From the NCBI GenBank assembly GCA_964017195.1, contig CAXHKT010000177.1, positions 124,001 through 188,000 of the forward strand: a stretch of DNA of 64,000 nt, given 5' to 3'. This stretch comes from Siderastrea radians. Lineage: Eukaryota; Cnidaria; Anthozoa; Scleractinia; Rhizangiidae. Shown here piece after piece: positions 48,054-61,700 of the stretch; position 1 is the first letter of the stretch, and each line of letters opens with the position of its first letter. Under the pieces are notes generated by a model. The model saw nothing but the letters and a program-made list of their open reading frames with translations, did not search any database and was not told where the DNA came from. Made by a program: the position numbers and the translations under genes.

Positions 48054-51000
48054 TTGTGTAGAAAGTCTGCGATTTTGTCGATAAGGTGGAGAAAAACCCC
48101 CATTTTTGGGCCTTCCCTCAGGCCCCAAAAAGCTAAAAAAGCTAACTGGCGCTCTCGGCTGCATGCACAAAGCTCCCAAATGCATTCAATTCCTTTGGGA
48201 CCATCCGATAAAAATTCCTTTTGTGCAAAAGTACAAAGAAAGCGCGATATTTGCGATCCTTAGGGAAAAAACCCCATTTTGGGGGCATTCCCAGAGGCTC
48301 AAAAAGGTGTTCTTATCTGCGCAATCTGTCTGCGCAAGGCTGCGCACTGGCCCAATAATAATGCAAATCCCTCGGGGCTATCAGAAAAAACAGTTTATTG
48401 TGTAGAAAGTCTGCGATTTTGTCGATAAGGTGGAAAAAACCCCCATTTTGGGGCCTTCCCTCAGGCCCCAAAAAGCTCAAAAAGCTAACTGGCGCTCTCG
48501 GCTGCATGCACAAAGCTCCCAAATGCATTCAATCCCTTTGGGACCATCCGAAAAAATTCCTTTTGTGCAAAAGTACAAAGAAAGCGCGATATGTGCGATC
48601 CTTAGGGAAAAAACCCCATTTTGGGGCATTCCCAGAGGCTCAAAAAGGTGTTCTTATCTGCGCAATCTGTCTGCGCAAGGCTGCGCACTGGCCCAATAAT
48701 AATGCAAATCCCTTGGGGTATCAGAAAAAACAGTTTATTGTGTAGAAAGTCTGCGATTTTGTCGATAAGGTGGAAAAAAACCCCATTTTGGGGCCTTCCC
48801 TCAGGCCCCAAAAAGCTCAAAAAGCTAACTGGCGCTCTCGGCTGCATGCACAAAGCTCCCAAATGCATTCAATCCCTTTGGGACCATCCGAAAAAAGTTC
48901 GTTTTGTGCAAAAGTACAAAGAAAGCGCGATATGTGCGATCCTTAGGGAAAAATCCCCATTTTGGGGCATTCTCAGAGGCTCAAAAAGGTGTTCTTATCT
49001 GCGCAATCTGTCTCCGCAAGGCTGCGCACTGGCCCAATAATAATGCAAATCCCTCGGGGCTATCAGAAAAAACAGTTTATTGTGTAGAAAGTCTGCGATT
49101 TTGTCGATAAGGTCGAAAAAAACCCCATTTTGGGGCCTTCCCTCAGGCCCCAAAAAGCTCAAAAAGCTAACTGGCGCTCTCGGCTGCATGCACAAAGCTC
49201 CCAAATGCATTCAATCCCTTTGGGACCATCCGAAAAAAATTCCTTTTGTGCAAAAGTACAAAGAAAGCGCGATATGTGCGATCCTTAGGGAAAAAACCCC
49301 ATTTTGGGGCATTCCCAGAGGCTCAAAAAGGTGTTGTTATCTGCGCAATCTGTCTGCGCAAGGCTGCGCACTGGCCCAATAATAATGCAAATCCCTCGGG
49401 GCTATCAGAAAAAACAGTTTATTGTGTAGAAAGTCTGCGATTTTGTCGATAAGGTGGAAAAAACCCCCATTTTGGGGCCTTCCCTCAGGCCCCAAAAAGC
49501 TCAAAAAGCTAACTGGCGCTCTCGGCTGCATGCACAAAGCTCCCAAATGCATTCAATCCCTTTGGGACCATCCGAAAAAAATTCCTTTTGTGCAAAAGTA
49601 GAAAGAAAGCGCGATATGTGCGATCCTTAGGGAAAAAACCCCATTTTGGGGCATTCCCAGAGGCTCAAAAAGGTGTTCTTATCTGCGCAATCTGTCTGCG
49701 CAAGGCTGCGCACTGGCCCAATAATAATGCAAATCCCTCGGGGCTATCAGAAAAAACAGTTTATTGTGTAGAAAGTCTGCAATTTGTCGATAAGGTGGAA
49801 AAAACCCCCATTTTGGGGCCTTCCCTCAGGCCCCAAAAAGCTCAAAAAGCTAACTGGCGCTCTCGGCTGCATGCACAAAGCTCCCAAATGCATTCAATCC
49901 CTTTGGGACCTTCCGAAAAAAATTCCTTTTGTGCAAAAGTACAAAGAAAGCGCGATATGTGCGATCCTTAGGGAAAAAACCCCATTTTGGGGCATTCCCA
50001 GAGGCTCAAGAAGGTGTTCTTATCTGCGCAATCTGTCTGCGCAAGGCTGCGCACTGGCCCACTAATAATGCAAATCCCTCGGGGTTATCAGAAAAAACAG
50101 TTTATTGTGTAGAAAGTCTGCGATTTTGTCGATAAGGTGGAGAAAAACCCCCATTTTTGGGCCTTCCCTCAGGCCCCAAAAAGCTAAAAAAGCTAACTGG
50201 CGCTCTCGGCTGCATGCACAAAGCTCCCAAATGCATTCAATTCCTTTGGGACCATCCGATAAAAATTCCTTTTGTGCAAAAGTACAAAGAAAGCGCGATA
50301 TGTGCGATCCTTAGGGAAAAAACCCCATTTTGGGGGCATTCCCAGAGGCTCAAAAAGGTGTTCTTATCTGCGCAATCTGTCTGCGCAAGGCTGCGCACTG
50401 GCCCAATAATAATGCAAATCCCTCGGGGCTATCAGAAAAAACAGTTTATTGTGTAGAAAGTCTGCGATTTTGTCGATAAGGTGGAAAAAACCCCCATTTT
50501 GGGGCCTTCCCTCAGGCCCCAAAAAGCTCAAAAAGCTAACTGGCGCTCTCGGCTGCATGCACAAAGCTCCCAAATGCATTCAATCCCTTTGGGACCATCC
50601 GAAAAAATTCCTTTTGTGCAAAAGTACAAAGAAAGCGCGATATGTGCGATCCTTAGGGAAAAAACCCCATTTTGGGGCATTCCCAGAGGCTCAAAAAGGT
50701 GTTCTTATCTGCGCAATCTGTCTGCGCAAGGCTGCGCACTGGCCCAATAATAATGCAAATCCCTTGGGGTATCAGAAAAAACAGTTTATTGTGTAGAAAG
50801 TCTGCGATTTTGTCGATAAGGTGGAAAAAAACCCCATTTTGGGGCCTTCCCTCAGGCCCCAAAAAGCTCAAAAAGCTAACTGGCGCTCTCGGCTGCATGC
50901 ACAAAGCTCCCAAATGCATTCAATCCCTTTGGGACCATCCGAAAAAAGTTCGTTTTGTGCAAAAGTACAAAGAAAGCGCGATATGTGCGATCCTTAGGGA

Positions 51001-54000
51001 AAAATCCCCATTTTGGGGCATTCTCAGAGGCTCAAAAAGGTGTTCTTATCTGCGCAATCTGTCTCCGCAAGGCTGCGCACTGGCCCAATAATAATGCAAA
51101 TCCCTCGGGGCTATCAGAAAAAACAGTTTATTGTGTAGAAAGTCTGCGATTTTGTCGATAAGGTCGAAAAAAACCCCATTTTGGGGCCTTCCCTCAGGCC
51201 CCAAAAAGCTCAAAAAGCTAACTGGCGCTCTCGGCTGCATGCACAAAGCTCCCAAATGCATTCAATCCCTTTGGGACCATCCGAAAAAAATTCCTTTTGT
51301 GCAAAAGTACAAAGAAAGCGCGATATGTGCGATCCTTAGGGAAAAAACCCCATTTTGGGGCATTCCCAGAGGCTCAAAAAGGTGTTGTTATCTGCGCAAT
51401 CTGTCTGCGCAAGGCTGCGCACTGGCCCAATAATAATGCAAATCCCTCGGGGCTATCAGAAAAAACAGTTTATTGTGTAGAAAGTCTGCGATTTTGTCGA
51501 TAAGGTGGAAAAAACCCCCATTTTGGGGCCTTCCCTCAGGCCCCAAAAAGCTCAAAAAGCTAACTGGCGCTCTCGGCTGCATGCACAAAGCTCCCAAATG
51601 CATTCAATCCCTTTGGGACCATCCGAAAAAAATTCCTTTTGTGCAAAAGTAGAAAGAAAGCGCGATATGTGCGATCCTTAGGGAAAAAACCCCATTTTGG
51701 GGCATTCCCAGAGGCTCAAAAAGGTGTTCTTATCTGCGCAATCTGTCTGCGCAAGGCTGCGCACTGGCCCAATAATAATGCAAATCCCTCGGGGCTATCA
51801 GAAAAAACAGTTTATTGTGTAGAAAGTCTGCAATTTGTCGATAAGGTGGAAAAAACCCCCATTTTGGGGCCTTCCCTCAGGCCCCAAAAAGCTCAAAAAG
51901 CTAACTGGCGCTCTCGGCTGCATGCACAAAGCTCCCAAATGCATTCAATCCCTTTGGGACCTTCCGAAAAAAATTCCTTTTGTGCAAAAGTACAAAGAAA
52001 GCGCGATATGTGCGATCCTTAGGGAAAAAACCCCATTTTGGGGCATTCCCAGAGGCTCAAGAAGGTGTTCTTATCTGCGCAATCTGTCTGCGCAAGGCTG
52101 CGCACTGGCCCACTAATAATGCAAATCCCTCGGGGTTATCAGAAAAAACAGTTTATTGTGTAGAAAGTCTGCGATTTTGTCGATAAGGTGGAGAAAAACC
52201 CCCATTTTTGGGCCTTCCCTCAGGCCCCAAAAAGCTAAAAAAGCTAACTGGCGCTCTCGGCTGCATGCACAAAGCTCCCAAATGCATTCAATTCCTTTGG
52301 GACCATCCGATAAAAATTCCTTTTGTGCAAAAGTACAAAGAAAGCGCGATATGTGCGATCCTTAGGGAAAAAACCCCATTTTGGGGGCATTCCCAGAGGC
52401 TCAAAAAGGTGTTCTTATCTGCGCAATCTGTCTGCGCAAGGCTGCGCACTGGCCCAATAATAATGCAAATCCCTCGGGGCTATCAGAAAAAACAGTTTAT
52501 TGTGTAGAAAGTCTGCGATTTTGTCGATAAGGTGGAAAAAACCCCCATTTTGGGGCCTTCCCTCAGGCCCCAAAAAGCTCAAAAAGCTAACTGGCGCTCT
52601 CGGCTGCATGCACAAAGCTCCCAAATGCATTCAATCCCTTTGGGACCATCCGAAAAAATTCCTTTTGTGCAAAAGTACAAAGAAAGCGCGATATGTGCGA
52701 TCCTTAGGGAAAAAACCCCATTTTGGGGCATTCCCAGAGGCTCAAAAAGGTGTTCTTATCTGCGCAATCTGTCTGCGCAAGGCTGCGCACTGGCCCAATA
52801 ATAATGCAAATCCCTCGGGGTATCAGAAAAAACAGTTTATTGTGTAGAAAGTCTGCGATTTTGTCGATAAGGTGGAAAAAAAACCCATTTTGGGGCCTTC
52901 CCTCAGGCCCCAAAAAGCTCAAAAAGCTAACTGGCGCTCTCGGCTGCATGCACAAAGCTCCCAAATGCATTCAATCCCTTTGGGACCATCCGAAAAAAGT
53001 TCGTTTTGTGCAAAAGTACAAAGAAAGCGCGATATGTGCGATCCTTAGGGAAAAAACCCCATTTTGGGGCATTCTCAGAGGCTCAAAAAGGTGTTCTTAT
53101 CTGCGCAATCTCTCTCCGCAAGGCTGCGCACTGGCCCAATAATAATGCAAATCCCTCGGGGCTATCAGAAAAAACAGTTTATTGTGTAGAAAGTCTGCGA
53201 TTTTGTCGATAAGGTCGAAAAAAACCCCATTTTGGGGCCTTCCCTCAGGCCCCAAAAACCTCAAAAAGCTAACTGGCGCTCTCGGCTGCATGCACAAAGC
53301 TCCCAAATGCATTCAATCCCTTTGGGACCATCCGAAAAAAATTCCTTTTGTGCAAAAGTACAAAGAAAGCGCGATATGTGCGATCCTTAGGGAAAAAACC
53401 CCATTTTGGGGCATTCCCAGAGGCTCAAAAAGGTGTTGTTATCTGCGCAATCTGTCTGCGCAAGGCTGCGCACTGGCCCAATAATAATGCAAATCCCTCG
53501 GGGCTATCAGAAAAAACAGTTTATTGTGTAGAAAGTCTGCGATTTTGTCGATAAGGGGGAAAAAACCCCCATTTTGGGGCCTTCCCTCAGGCCCCAAAAA
53601 GCTCAAAAAGCTAACTGGCGCTCTCGGCTGCATGCACAAAGCTCCCAAATGCATTCAATCCCTTTGGGACCATCCGAAAAAAATTCCTTTTGTGCAAAAG
53701 TAGAAAGAAAGCGCGATATGTGCGATCCTTAGGGAAAAAACCCCATTTTGGGGCATTCCCAGAGGCTCAAAAAGGTGTTCTTATCTGCGCAATCTGTCTG
53801 CGCAAGGCTGCGCACTGGCCCAATAATAATGCAAATCCCTCGGGGCTATCAGAAAAAACAGTTTATTGTGTAGAAAGTCTGCAATTTGTCGATAAGGTGG
53901 AAAAAACCCCCATTTTGGGGCCTTCCCTCAGGCCCCAAAAAGCTCAAAAAGGTAACTGGCGCTCTCGGCTGCATGCACAAAGCTCCCAAATGCATTCAAT

Positions 54001-54206
54001 CCCTTTGGGACCATCCGAAAAAAATTCCTTTTGTGCAAAAGTACAAAGAGAGCGCGATATGTGCGATCCTTAGGGAAAAAACCCCATTTTGGGGCATTCC
54101 CAGAGGCTCAAAAAGGTGTTCTTATCTGCGCAATCTGTCTGCGCAAGGCTGCGCACTGGCCCAATAATAATGCAAATCCCTCGGGGCTATCAGAAAAAAC
54201 AGTTTA
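48054..54206 (+). repeat. Higher-order repeat: 6-unit period of 2051 bp, three copies
   Basis: The same diagnostic unit occurs at 48054, 50105, 52156 and 54207, a constant 2051-bp spacing. Within each period the markers run in the same order: CCTTGGGGTATCAG, AAAAGTTCGTTTTG, GCATTCTCAGAGG, GTCTCCGCAAGG, AAGGTCGAAAA, GGTGTTGTTATC, GTAGAAAG, CTGCAATTTGTCG. Copies 1 and 2 look nearly identical; ATATTTGCGATCC near 48248 is one difference. Copy 3 is more diverged, with CCTCGGGGTATC, CAATCTCTCTCCGC, CCCCAAAAACCTC, AAGGGGGAAAA and AAAAGGTAACTGG. Confidence 0.9.
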
Positions 54207-55235
54207 TTGTGTAGAAAGTCTGCGATTTTGTCGATAAGGTGGAGAAAAACCCCCATTTTTGGGCCTTCCCTCAGGCCCCAAAAAGCTAAAAAAGCTAACT
54301 GGCGCTCTCGGCTGCATGCACAAAGCTCCCAAATGCATTCAATTCCTTTGGGACCATCCGATAAAAATTCCTTTTGTGCAAAAGTACAAAGAAAGCGCGA
54401 TATGTGCGATCCTTAGGGAAAAAACCCCATTTTGGGGGCATTCCCAGAGGCTCAAAAAGGTGTTCTTATCTGCGCAATCTGTCTGCGCAAGGCTGCGCAC
54501 TGGCCCAATAATAATGCAAATCCCTCGGGGCTATCAGAAAAAACAGTTTATTGTGTAGAAAGTCTGCGATTTTGTCGATAAGGTGGAAAAAACCCCCATT
54601 TTGGGGCCTTCCCTCAGGCCCCAAAAAGCTCAAAAAGCTAACTGGCGCTCTCGGCTGCATGCACAAAGCTCCCAAATGCATTCAATCCCTTTGGGACCAT
54701 CCGAAAAAAGTTCGTTTTGTGCAAAAGTACAAAGAAAGCGCGATATGTGCGATCCTTAGGGAAAAAACCCCATTTTGGGGCATTCCCAGAGGCTCAAAAA
54801 GGTGTTCTTATCTGCGCAATCTGTCTGCGCAAGGCTGCGCACTGGCCCAATAATAATGCAAATCACTCGGGGCTATCAGAAAAAACAGTTTATTGTGTAG
54901 AAAGTCTGCGATTTTGTCGATAAGGTGGAAAAAAACCCCCATTTTGGGGCCTTCCCTCAGGCCCCAAAAAGCTCAAAAAGCTAACTGGCGCTCTCGGCTG
55001 CATGCACAAAGCTCCCAAATGCATTCAATCCCTTTGGGACCATCCGAAAAAAGTTCGTTTTGTGCAAAAGTACAAAGAAAGCGCGATATGTGCGATCCTT
55101 AGGGAAAAAACCCCATTTTGGGGCATTCCCAGAGGCTCAAAAAGGTGTTCTTATCTGCGCAATCTGTCTGCGCAAGGCTGCGCACTGGCCCAATAATAAT
55201 GCAAATCACTCGGGGCTATCAGAAAAAACAGTTTA

Positions 55236-55580
55236 TTGTGTAGAAAGTCTGCGATTTTGTCGATAAGGTGGAAAAAAACCCCCATTTTGGGGCCTTCCCT
55301 CAGGCCCCAAAAAGCTCAAAAAGCTAACTGGCGCTCTCGGCTGCATGCACAAAGCTCCCAAATGCATTTAATCCCTTTGGGACCATCGAAAAAAATTCTT
55401 TTTGTGCAAGAACAAAGAAAGCGCGATATGTGCGATCCTTAGGGAAAAAACCTCATTTTGGGGCATTCCCAGAGGCTCAAAAAGGTGTTCTTATCTGCGC
55501 AATCTGTCTGCGCAAGGCTGCGCACTGGCCCAATAATAATGCAAATCCCTCGGGGCTATCAGAAAAAACAGTTTATTGTG
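55236..55580 (+). repeat. Most diverged unit, several clustered indels
   Basis: Near 55370-55455 several changes cluster: GCATTTAATCCC, GGGACCATCGAAAA (one C lost), TTCTTTTTGTGCAAGAACAAAG (bases lost around the GTAC, which becomes GAAC) and AAACCTCATTTTGG. Elsewhere units rarely differ by more than a few bases. The unit directly follows two almost identical units with AAATCACTCGGGG (54862 and 55205). It may mark a boundary between amplified blocks or a local sequencing or assembly error. Confidence 0.65.
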
Positions 55581-57625
55581 TAGAAAGTCTGCGATTTTGT
55601 CGATAAGGTCGAAAAAAACCCCATTTTGGGGCCTTCCCTCAGGCCCCAAAAACCTCAAAAAGCTAACTGGCGCTCTCGGCTGCATGCACAAAGCTCCCAA
55701 ATGCATTCAATCCCTTTGGGACCATCCGAAAAAAATTCCTTTTGTGCAAAAGTACAAAGAAAGCGCGATATGTGCGATCCTTAGGGAAAAAACCCCATTT
55801 TGGGGCATTCCCAGAGGCTCAAAAAGGTGTTGTTATCTGCGCAATCTGTCTGCGCAAGGCTGCGCACTGGCCCAATAATAATGCAAATCCCTCGGGGCTA
55901 TCAGAAAAAACAGTTTATTGTGTAGAAAGTCTGCGATTTTGTCGATAAGGGGGAAAAAACCCCCATTTTGGGGCCTTCCCTCAGGCCCCAAAAAGCTCAA
56001 AAAGCTAACTGGCGCTTCGGCTGCATGCACAAAGCTCCCAAATGCATTCAATCCCTTTGGGACCATCCGAAAAAAATTCCTTTTGTGCAAAAGTAGAAAG
56101 AAAGCGCGATATGTGCGATCCTTAGGGAAAAAACCCCATTTTGGGGCATTCCCAGAGGCTCAAAAAGGTGTTCTTATCTGCGCAATCTGTCTGCGCAAGG
56201 CTGCGCACTGGCCCAATAATAATGCAAATCCCTCGGGGCTATCAGAAAAAACAGTTTATTGTGTAGAAAGTCTGCAATTTGTCGATAAGGTGGAAAAAAC
56301 CCCCATTTTGGGGCCTTCCCTCAGGCCCCAAAAAGCTCAAAAAGCTAACTGGCGCTCTCGGCTGCATGCACAAAGCTCCCAAATGCATTCAATCCCTTTG
56401 GGACCATCCGAAAAAAATTCCTTTTGTGCAAAAGTACAAAGAGAGCGCGATATGTGCGATCCTTAGGGAAAAAACCCCATTTTGGGGCATTCCCAGAGGC
56501 TCAAAAAGGTGTTCTTATCTGCGCAATCTGTCTGCGCAAGGCTGCGCACTGGCCCAATAATAATGCAAATCCCTCGGGGCTATCAGAAAAAACAGTTTAT
56601 TGTGTAGAAAGTCTGCGATTTTGTCGATAAGGTGGAAAAAACCCCCATTTTGGGGCCTTCCCTCAGGCCCCAAAAAGCTCAAAAAGCTAACTGGCGCTCT
56701 CGGCTGCATGCACAAAGCTCCCAAATGCATTCAATCCCTTTGGGACCATCCGAAAAAAATTCCTTTTGTGCAAAAGTACAAAGAAAGCGCGATATGTGCG
56801 ATCCTTAGGGAAAAGACCCCATTTTGGGGCATTCCCAGAGCTCAAAAAGGTGTTCTTATCTGCGCAATCTGTCTGCGCAAGGCTGCGCACTGGCCCAATA
56901 ATAATGCAAAACCCTCGGGGCTATCAGAAAAAACAGTTTATTGTGTAGAAAGTCTGCGATTTTGTCGATAAGGTGGAAAAAACCCCCATTTTGGGGCCTT
57001 CCCTCAGTCCCCAAAAAGCTCAAAAAGCTAACTGGCGCTCTCGGCTGCATGCACAAAGCTCCCAAATGCATTCAATCCCTTTGGGACCATCCGAAAAAAA
57101 TTCCTTTTGTGCAAAAGTAGAAAGAAAGCGCGATATGTGCGATCCTTAGGGAAAAAACCCCATTTTGGGGGAATTCCCAGTGGCTCAAAAAGGTGTTCTT
57201 ATCTGCGCATTATCTCTGCGCAAGGCTGCGCACAAGCCCAATAATAATGCAAATCCCTCGGGGCTATCAGAAAAAACAGTTTATTGTGTAGAAAGTCTGC
57301 GATTTTGTCGATAAGGTGGAAAAAAAACCCATTTTGGGGCCTTCGCTCAGGCCCCAAAAAGCTCAAAAAGCTAACTGGCGCTCTCGGCTGCATGCACAAA
57401 GCCCCCAAATGCATTCAATCCCTTTGGGACCATCCGAAAAAAATTCCTTTTGTGCAAAAGTACAAAGAAAGCGCGATATGTGCGATCCTTAGGGAAAAAA
57501 CCCCATTTTGGGGCATTCCCAGAGGCTCAAAAAGGTGTTCTTATCTGCGCAATCTGTCTGCGCAAGGCTGCGCACTGGCCCAATAATAATGCAAATCCCT
57601 CGGGGCTATCAGAAAAAACAGTTTA

Positions 57626-60600
57626 TTGTGTAGAAAGTCTGCGATTTTGTCGATAAGGTGGAAAAAACCCCCATTTTGGGGCCTTCCCTCAGGCCCCAAA
57701 AAGCTCAAAAAGCTAACTGGCGCTCTCGGCTGCATGCACAAAGCTCCCAAATGCATTCAATCCCTTTGGGACCATCCGAAAAAAATTCCTTTTGTGCAAA
57801 AGTACAAAGAAAGCGCGATATGTGCGATCCTTAGGGAAAAAACCCCATTTAGGGGGCATTCCCAGAGGCTCAAAAAGGTGTTCTTATCTGCGCAATCTGT
57901 CTGCGCAAGGCTGCGCACTGGCCCAATAATAATGCAAATCCCTCGGGGCTATCAGAAAAAACAGTTTATTGTGTAGAAAGTCTGCGATTTTGTCGATAAG
58001 GTGGAAAAAAACCCCATTTTGGGGCCTTCCCTCAGGCCCCAAAAAGCTCAAAAAGCTAACTGGCGCTCTCAGCGGCATGCACAAAGCTCCCAAATGCATT
58101 CAATCCCTTTGGGACCATCCGAAAAAAATTCCTTTTGTGCAAAAGTACAAAGAAAGCGCGATATGTGCGATCCTTAGGGAAAAAACCCCATTTTGGGGCA
58201 TTCCCAGAGGCTCAAAAAGGTGTTCTTATCTGCGCAATCTGTCTGCGCAAGGCTGCGCACTGGCCCACTAATAATGCAAATCCCTCGGGGTTATCAGAAA
58301 AAACAGTTTATTGTGTAGAAAGTCTGCGATTTTGTCGATAAGGTGGAAAAAATCCCCCATTTTTGGGCCTTCCCTCAGGCCCCAAAAAGCTCAAAAAGCT
58401 AACTGGCGCTCTCGGCTGCATGCACAAAGCTCCCAAATGCATTCAATTCCTTTGGGACCATCCGAAAAAAATTCCTTTTGTGCAAAAGTAGAAAGAAAGC
58501 GCGATATGTGCGATCCTTAGGGAAAAAACCCCATTTTGGGGGCATTCCCAGAGGCTCAAAAAGGTGTTCTTATCTGCGCAATCTGTCTGCACAAGGCTGC
58601 GCACTGGCCCAATAATAATGCAAATCCCTCGGGGCTATCAGAAAAAACAGTTTATTGTGTAGAAAGTCTGCGATTTTGTCGATAAGGTGGAAAAAACCCC
58701 CATTTTGGGGCCTTCCCTCAGGCCCCAAAAAGCTCAAAAAGCTAACTGGCGCTCTCGGCTGCATGCACAAAGCTCCCAAATGCATTCAATCCCTTTGGGA
58801 CCATCCGAAAAAAATTCCTTTTGTGCAAAAGTACAAAGAAAGCGCGATATGTGCGATCCTTAGGGAAAAACCCCATTTTGGGGCATTCCCAGAGGCTCAA
58901 AAAGGTGTTCTTATCTGCGCAATCTGTCTGCGCAAGGCTGCGCACTGGCCCACTAATAATGCAAATCCCTCGGGGTTATCAGAAAAAACAGTTTATTGTG
59001 TAGAAAGTCTGCGATTTTGTCGATAAGGTGGAAAAAATCCCCCATTTTTGGGCCTTCCCTCAGGCCCCAAAAAGCTCAAAAAGCTAACTGGCGCTCTCGG
59101 CTGCATGCACAAAGCCCCCAAATGCATTCAATCCCTTTGGGACCATCCGAAAAAAATTCCTTTTGTGCAAAAGTACAAAGAAAGCGCGATATGTGCGATC
59201 CTTAGGGAAAAAACCCCATTTTGGGGCATTCCCAGAGGCTCAAAAAGGTGTTCTTATCTGCGCAATCTGTCTGCGCAAGGCTGCGCACTGGCCCAATAAT
59301 AATGCAAATCCCTCGGGGCTATCAGAAAAAACAGTTTATTGTGTAGAAAGTCTGCGATTTTGTCGATAAGGTGGAAAAAACCCCCATTTTGGGGCCTTCC
59401 CTCAGGCCCCAAAAAGCTCAAAAAGCTAACTGGCGCTCTCGGCTGCATGCACAAAGCTCCCAAATGCATTCAATCCCTTTGGGACCATCCGAAAAAAATT
59501 CCTTTTGTGCAAAAGTACAAAGAAAGCGCGATATGTGCGATCCTTAGGGAAAAAACCCCATTTAGGGGGCATTCCCAGAGGCTCAAAAAGGTGTTCTTAT
59601 CTGCGCAATCTGTCTGCGCAAGGCTGCGCACTGGCCCAATAATAATGCAAATCCCTCGGGGCTATCAGAAAAAACAGTTTATTGTGTAGAAAGTCTGCGA
59701 TTTTGTCGATAAGGTGGAAAAAAACCCCATTTTGGGGCCTTCCCTCAGGCCCCAAAAAGCTCAAAAAGCTAACTGGCGCTCTCAGCGGCATGCACAAAGC
59801 TCCCAAATGCATTCAATCCCTTTGGGACCATCCGAAAAAAATTCCTTTTGTGCAAAAGTACAAAGAAAGCGCGATATGTGCGATCCTTAGGGAAAAAACC
59901 CCATTTTGGGGCATTCCCAGAGGCTCAAAAAGGTGTTCTTATCTGCGCAATCTGTCTGCGCAAGGCTGCGCACTGGCCCACTAATAATGCAAATCCCTCG
60001 GGGTTATCAGAAAAAACAGTTTATTGTGTAGAAAGTCTGCGATTTTGTCGATAAGGTGGAAAAAATCCCCCATTTTTGGGCCTTCCCTCAGGCCCCAAAA
60101 AGCTCAAAAAGCTAACTGGCGCTCTCGGCTGCATGCACAAAGCTCCCAAATGCATTCAATTCCTTTGGGACCATCCGAAAAAAATTCCTTTTGTGCAAAA
60201 GTAGAAAGAAAGCGCGATATGTGCGATCCTTAGGGAAAAAACCCCATTTTGGGGGCATTCCCAGAGGCTCAAAAAGGTGTTCTTATCTGCGCAATCTGTC
60301 TGCACAAGGCTGCGCACTGGCCCAATAATAATGCAAATCCCTCGGGGCTATCAGAAAAAACAGTTTATTGTGTAGAAAGTCTGCGATTTTGTCGATAAGG
60401 TGGAAAAAACCCCCATTTTGGGGCCTTCCCTCAGGCCCCAAAAAGCTCAAAAAGCTAACTGGCGCTCTCGGCTGCATGCACAAAGCTCCCAAATGCATTC
60501 AATCCCTTTGGGACCATCCGAAAAAAATTCCTTTTGTGCAAAAGTACAAAGAAAGCGCGATATGTGCGATCCTTAGGGAAAAACCCCATTTTGGGGCATT

Positions 60601-61700
60601 CCCAGAGGCTCAAAAAGGTGTTCTTATCTGCGCAATCTGTCTGCGCAAGGCTGCGCACTGGCCCACTAATAATGCAAATCCCTCGGGGTTATCAGAAAAA
60701 ACAGTTTATTGTGTAGAAAGTCTGCGATTTTGTCGATAAGGTGGAAAAAATCCCCCATTTTTGGGCCTTCCCTCAGGCCCCAAAAAGCTCAAAAAGCTAA
60801 CTGGCGCTCTCGGCTGCATGCACAAAGCCCCCAAATGCATTCAATCCCTTTGGGACCATCCGAAAAAAATTCCTTTTGTGCAAAAGTACAAAGAAAGCGC
60901 GATATGTGCGATCCTTAGGGAAAAAACCCCATTTTGGGGCATTCCCAGAGGCTCAAAAAGGTGTTCTTATCTGCGCAATCTGTCTGCGCAAGGCTGCGCA
61001 CTGGCCCAATAATAATGCAAATCCCTCGGGGCTATCAGAAAAAACAGTTTACTGTGTAGAAAGTCTGCGATTTTGTCGATAAGGTGGAAAAAACCCCCAT
61101 TTTGGGGCCTTCCCTCAGGCCCCAAAAAGCTCAAAAAGCTAACTGGCGCTCTCGGCTGCATGCACAAAGCTCCCAAATGCATTCAATCCCTTTGGGACCA
61201 TCCGAAAAAAATTCCTTTTGTGCAAAAGTACAAAGAAAGCGCGATATGTGCGATCCTTAGGGAAAAAACCCCATTTAGGGGGCATTCCCAGAGGCTCAAA
61301 AAGGTGTTCTTATCTGCGCAATCTGTCTGCGCAAGGCTGCGCACTGGCCCAATAATAATGCAAATCCCTCGGGGCTATCAGAAAAAACAGTTTATTGTGT
61401 AGAAAGTCTGCGATTTTGTCGATAAGGTGGAAAAAAACCCCATTTTGGGGCCTTCCCTCAGGCCCCAAAAAGCTCAAAAAGCTAACTGGCGCTCTCAGCG
61501 GCATGCACAAAGCTCCCAAATGCATTCAATCCCTTTGGGACCATCCGAAAAAAATTCCTTTTGTGCAAAAGTACAAAGAAAGCGCGATATGTGCGATCCT
61601 TAGGGAAAAAACCCCATTTTGGGGCATTCCCAGAGGCTCAAAAAGGTGTTCTTATCTGCGCAATCTGTCTGCGCAAGGCTGCGCACTGGCCCAATAATAA
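57626..61700 (+). repeat. Higher-order repeat: 5-unit period of 1713 bp, ~2.3 copies
   Basis: CCATTTAGGGGGCATT occurs near 57846, 59559 and 61272. CTCTCAGCGGCATGC occurs near 58067, 59780 and 61493. The markers between them (TCGGGGTTATCAG, AAAAAATCCCCCATTTTTGG, CAATTCCTTTGGG, GTAGAAAG, CTGCACAAGGC, AAAGCCCCCAAATG) repeat in the same order. The only difference seen between copy 1 and copy 2 is GTTTACTGTG at 61052. The third copy departs after about 61690. Confidence 0.9.
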
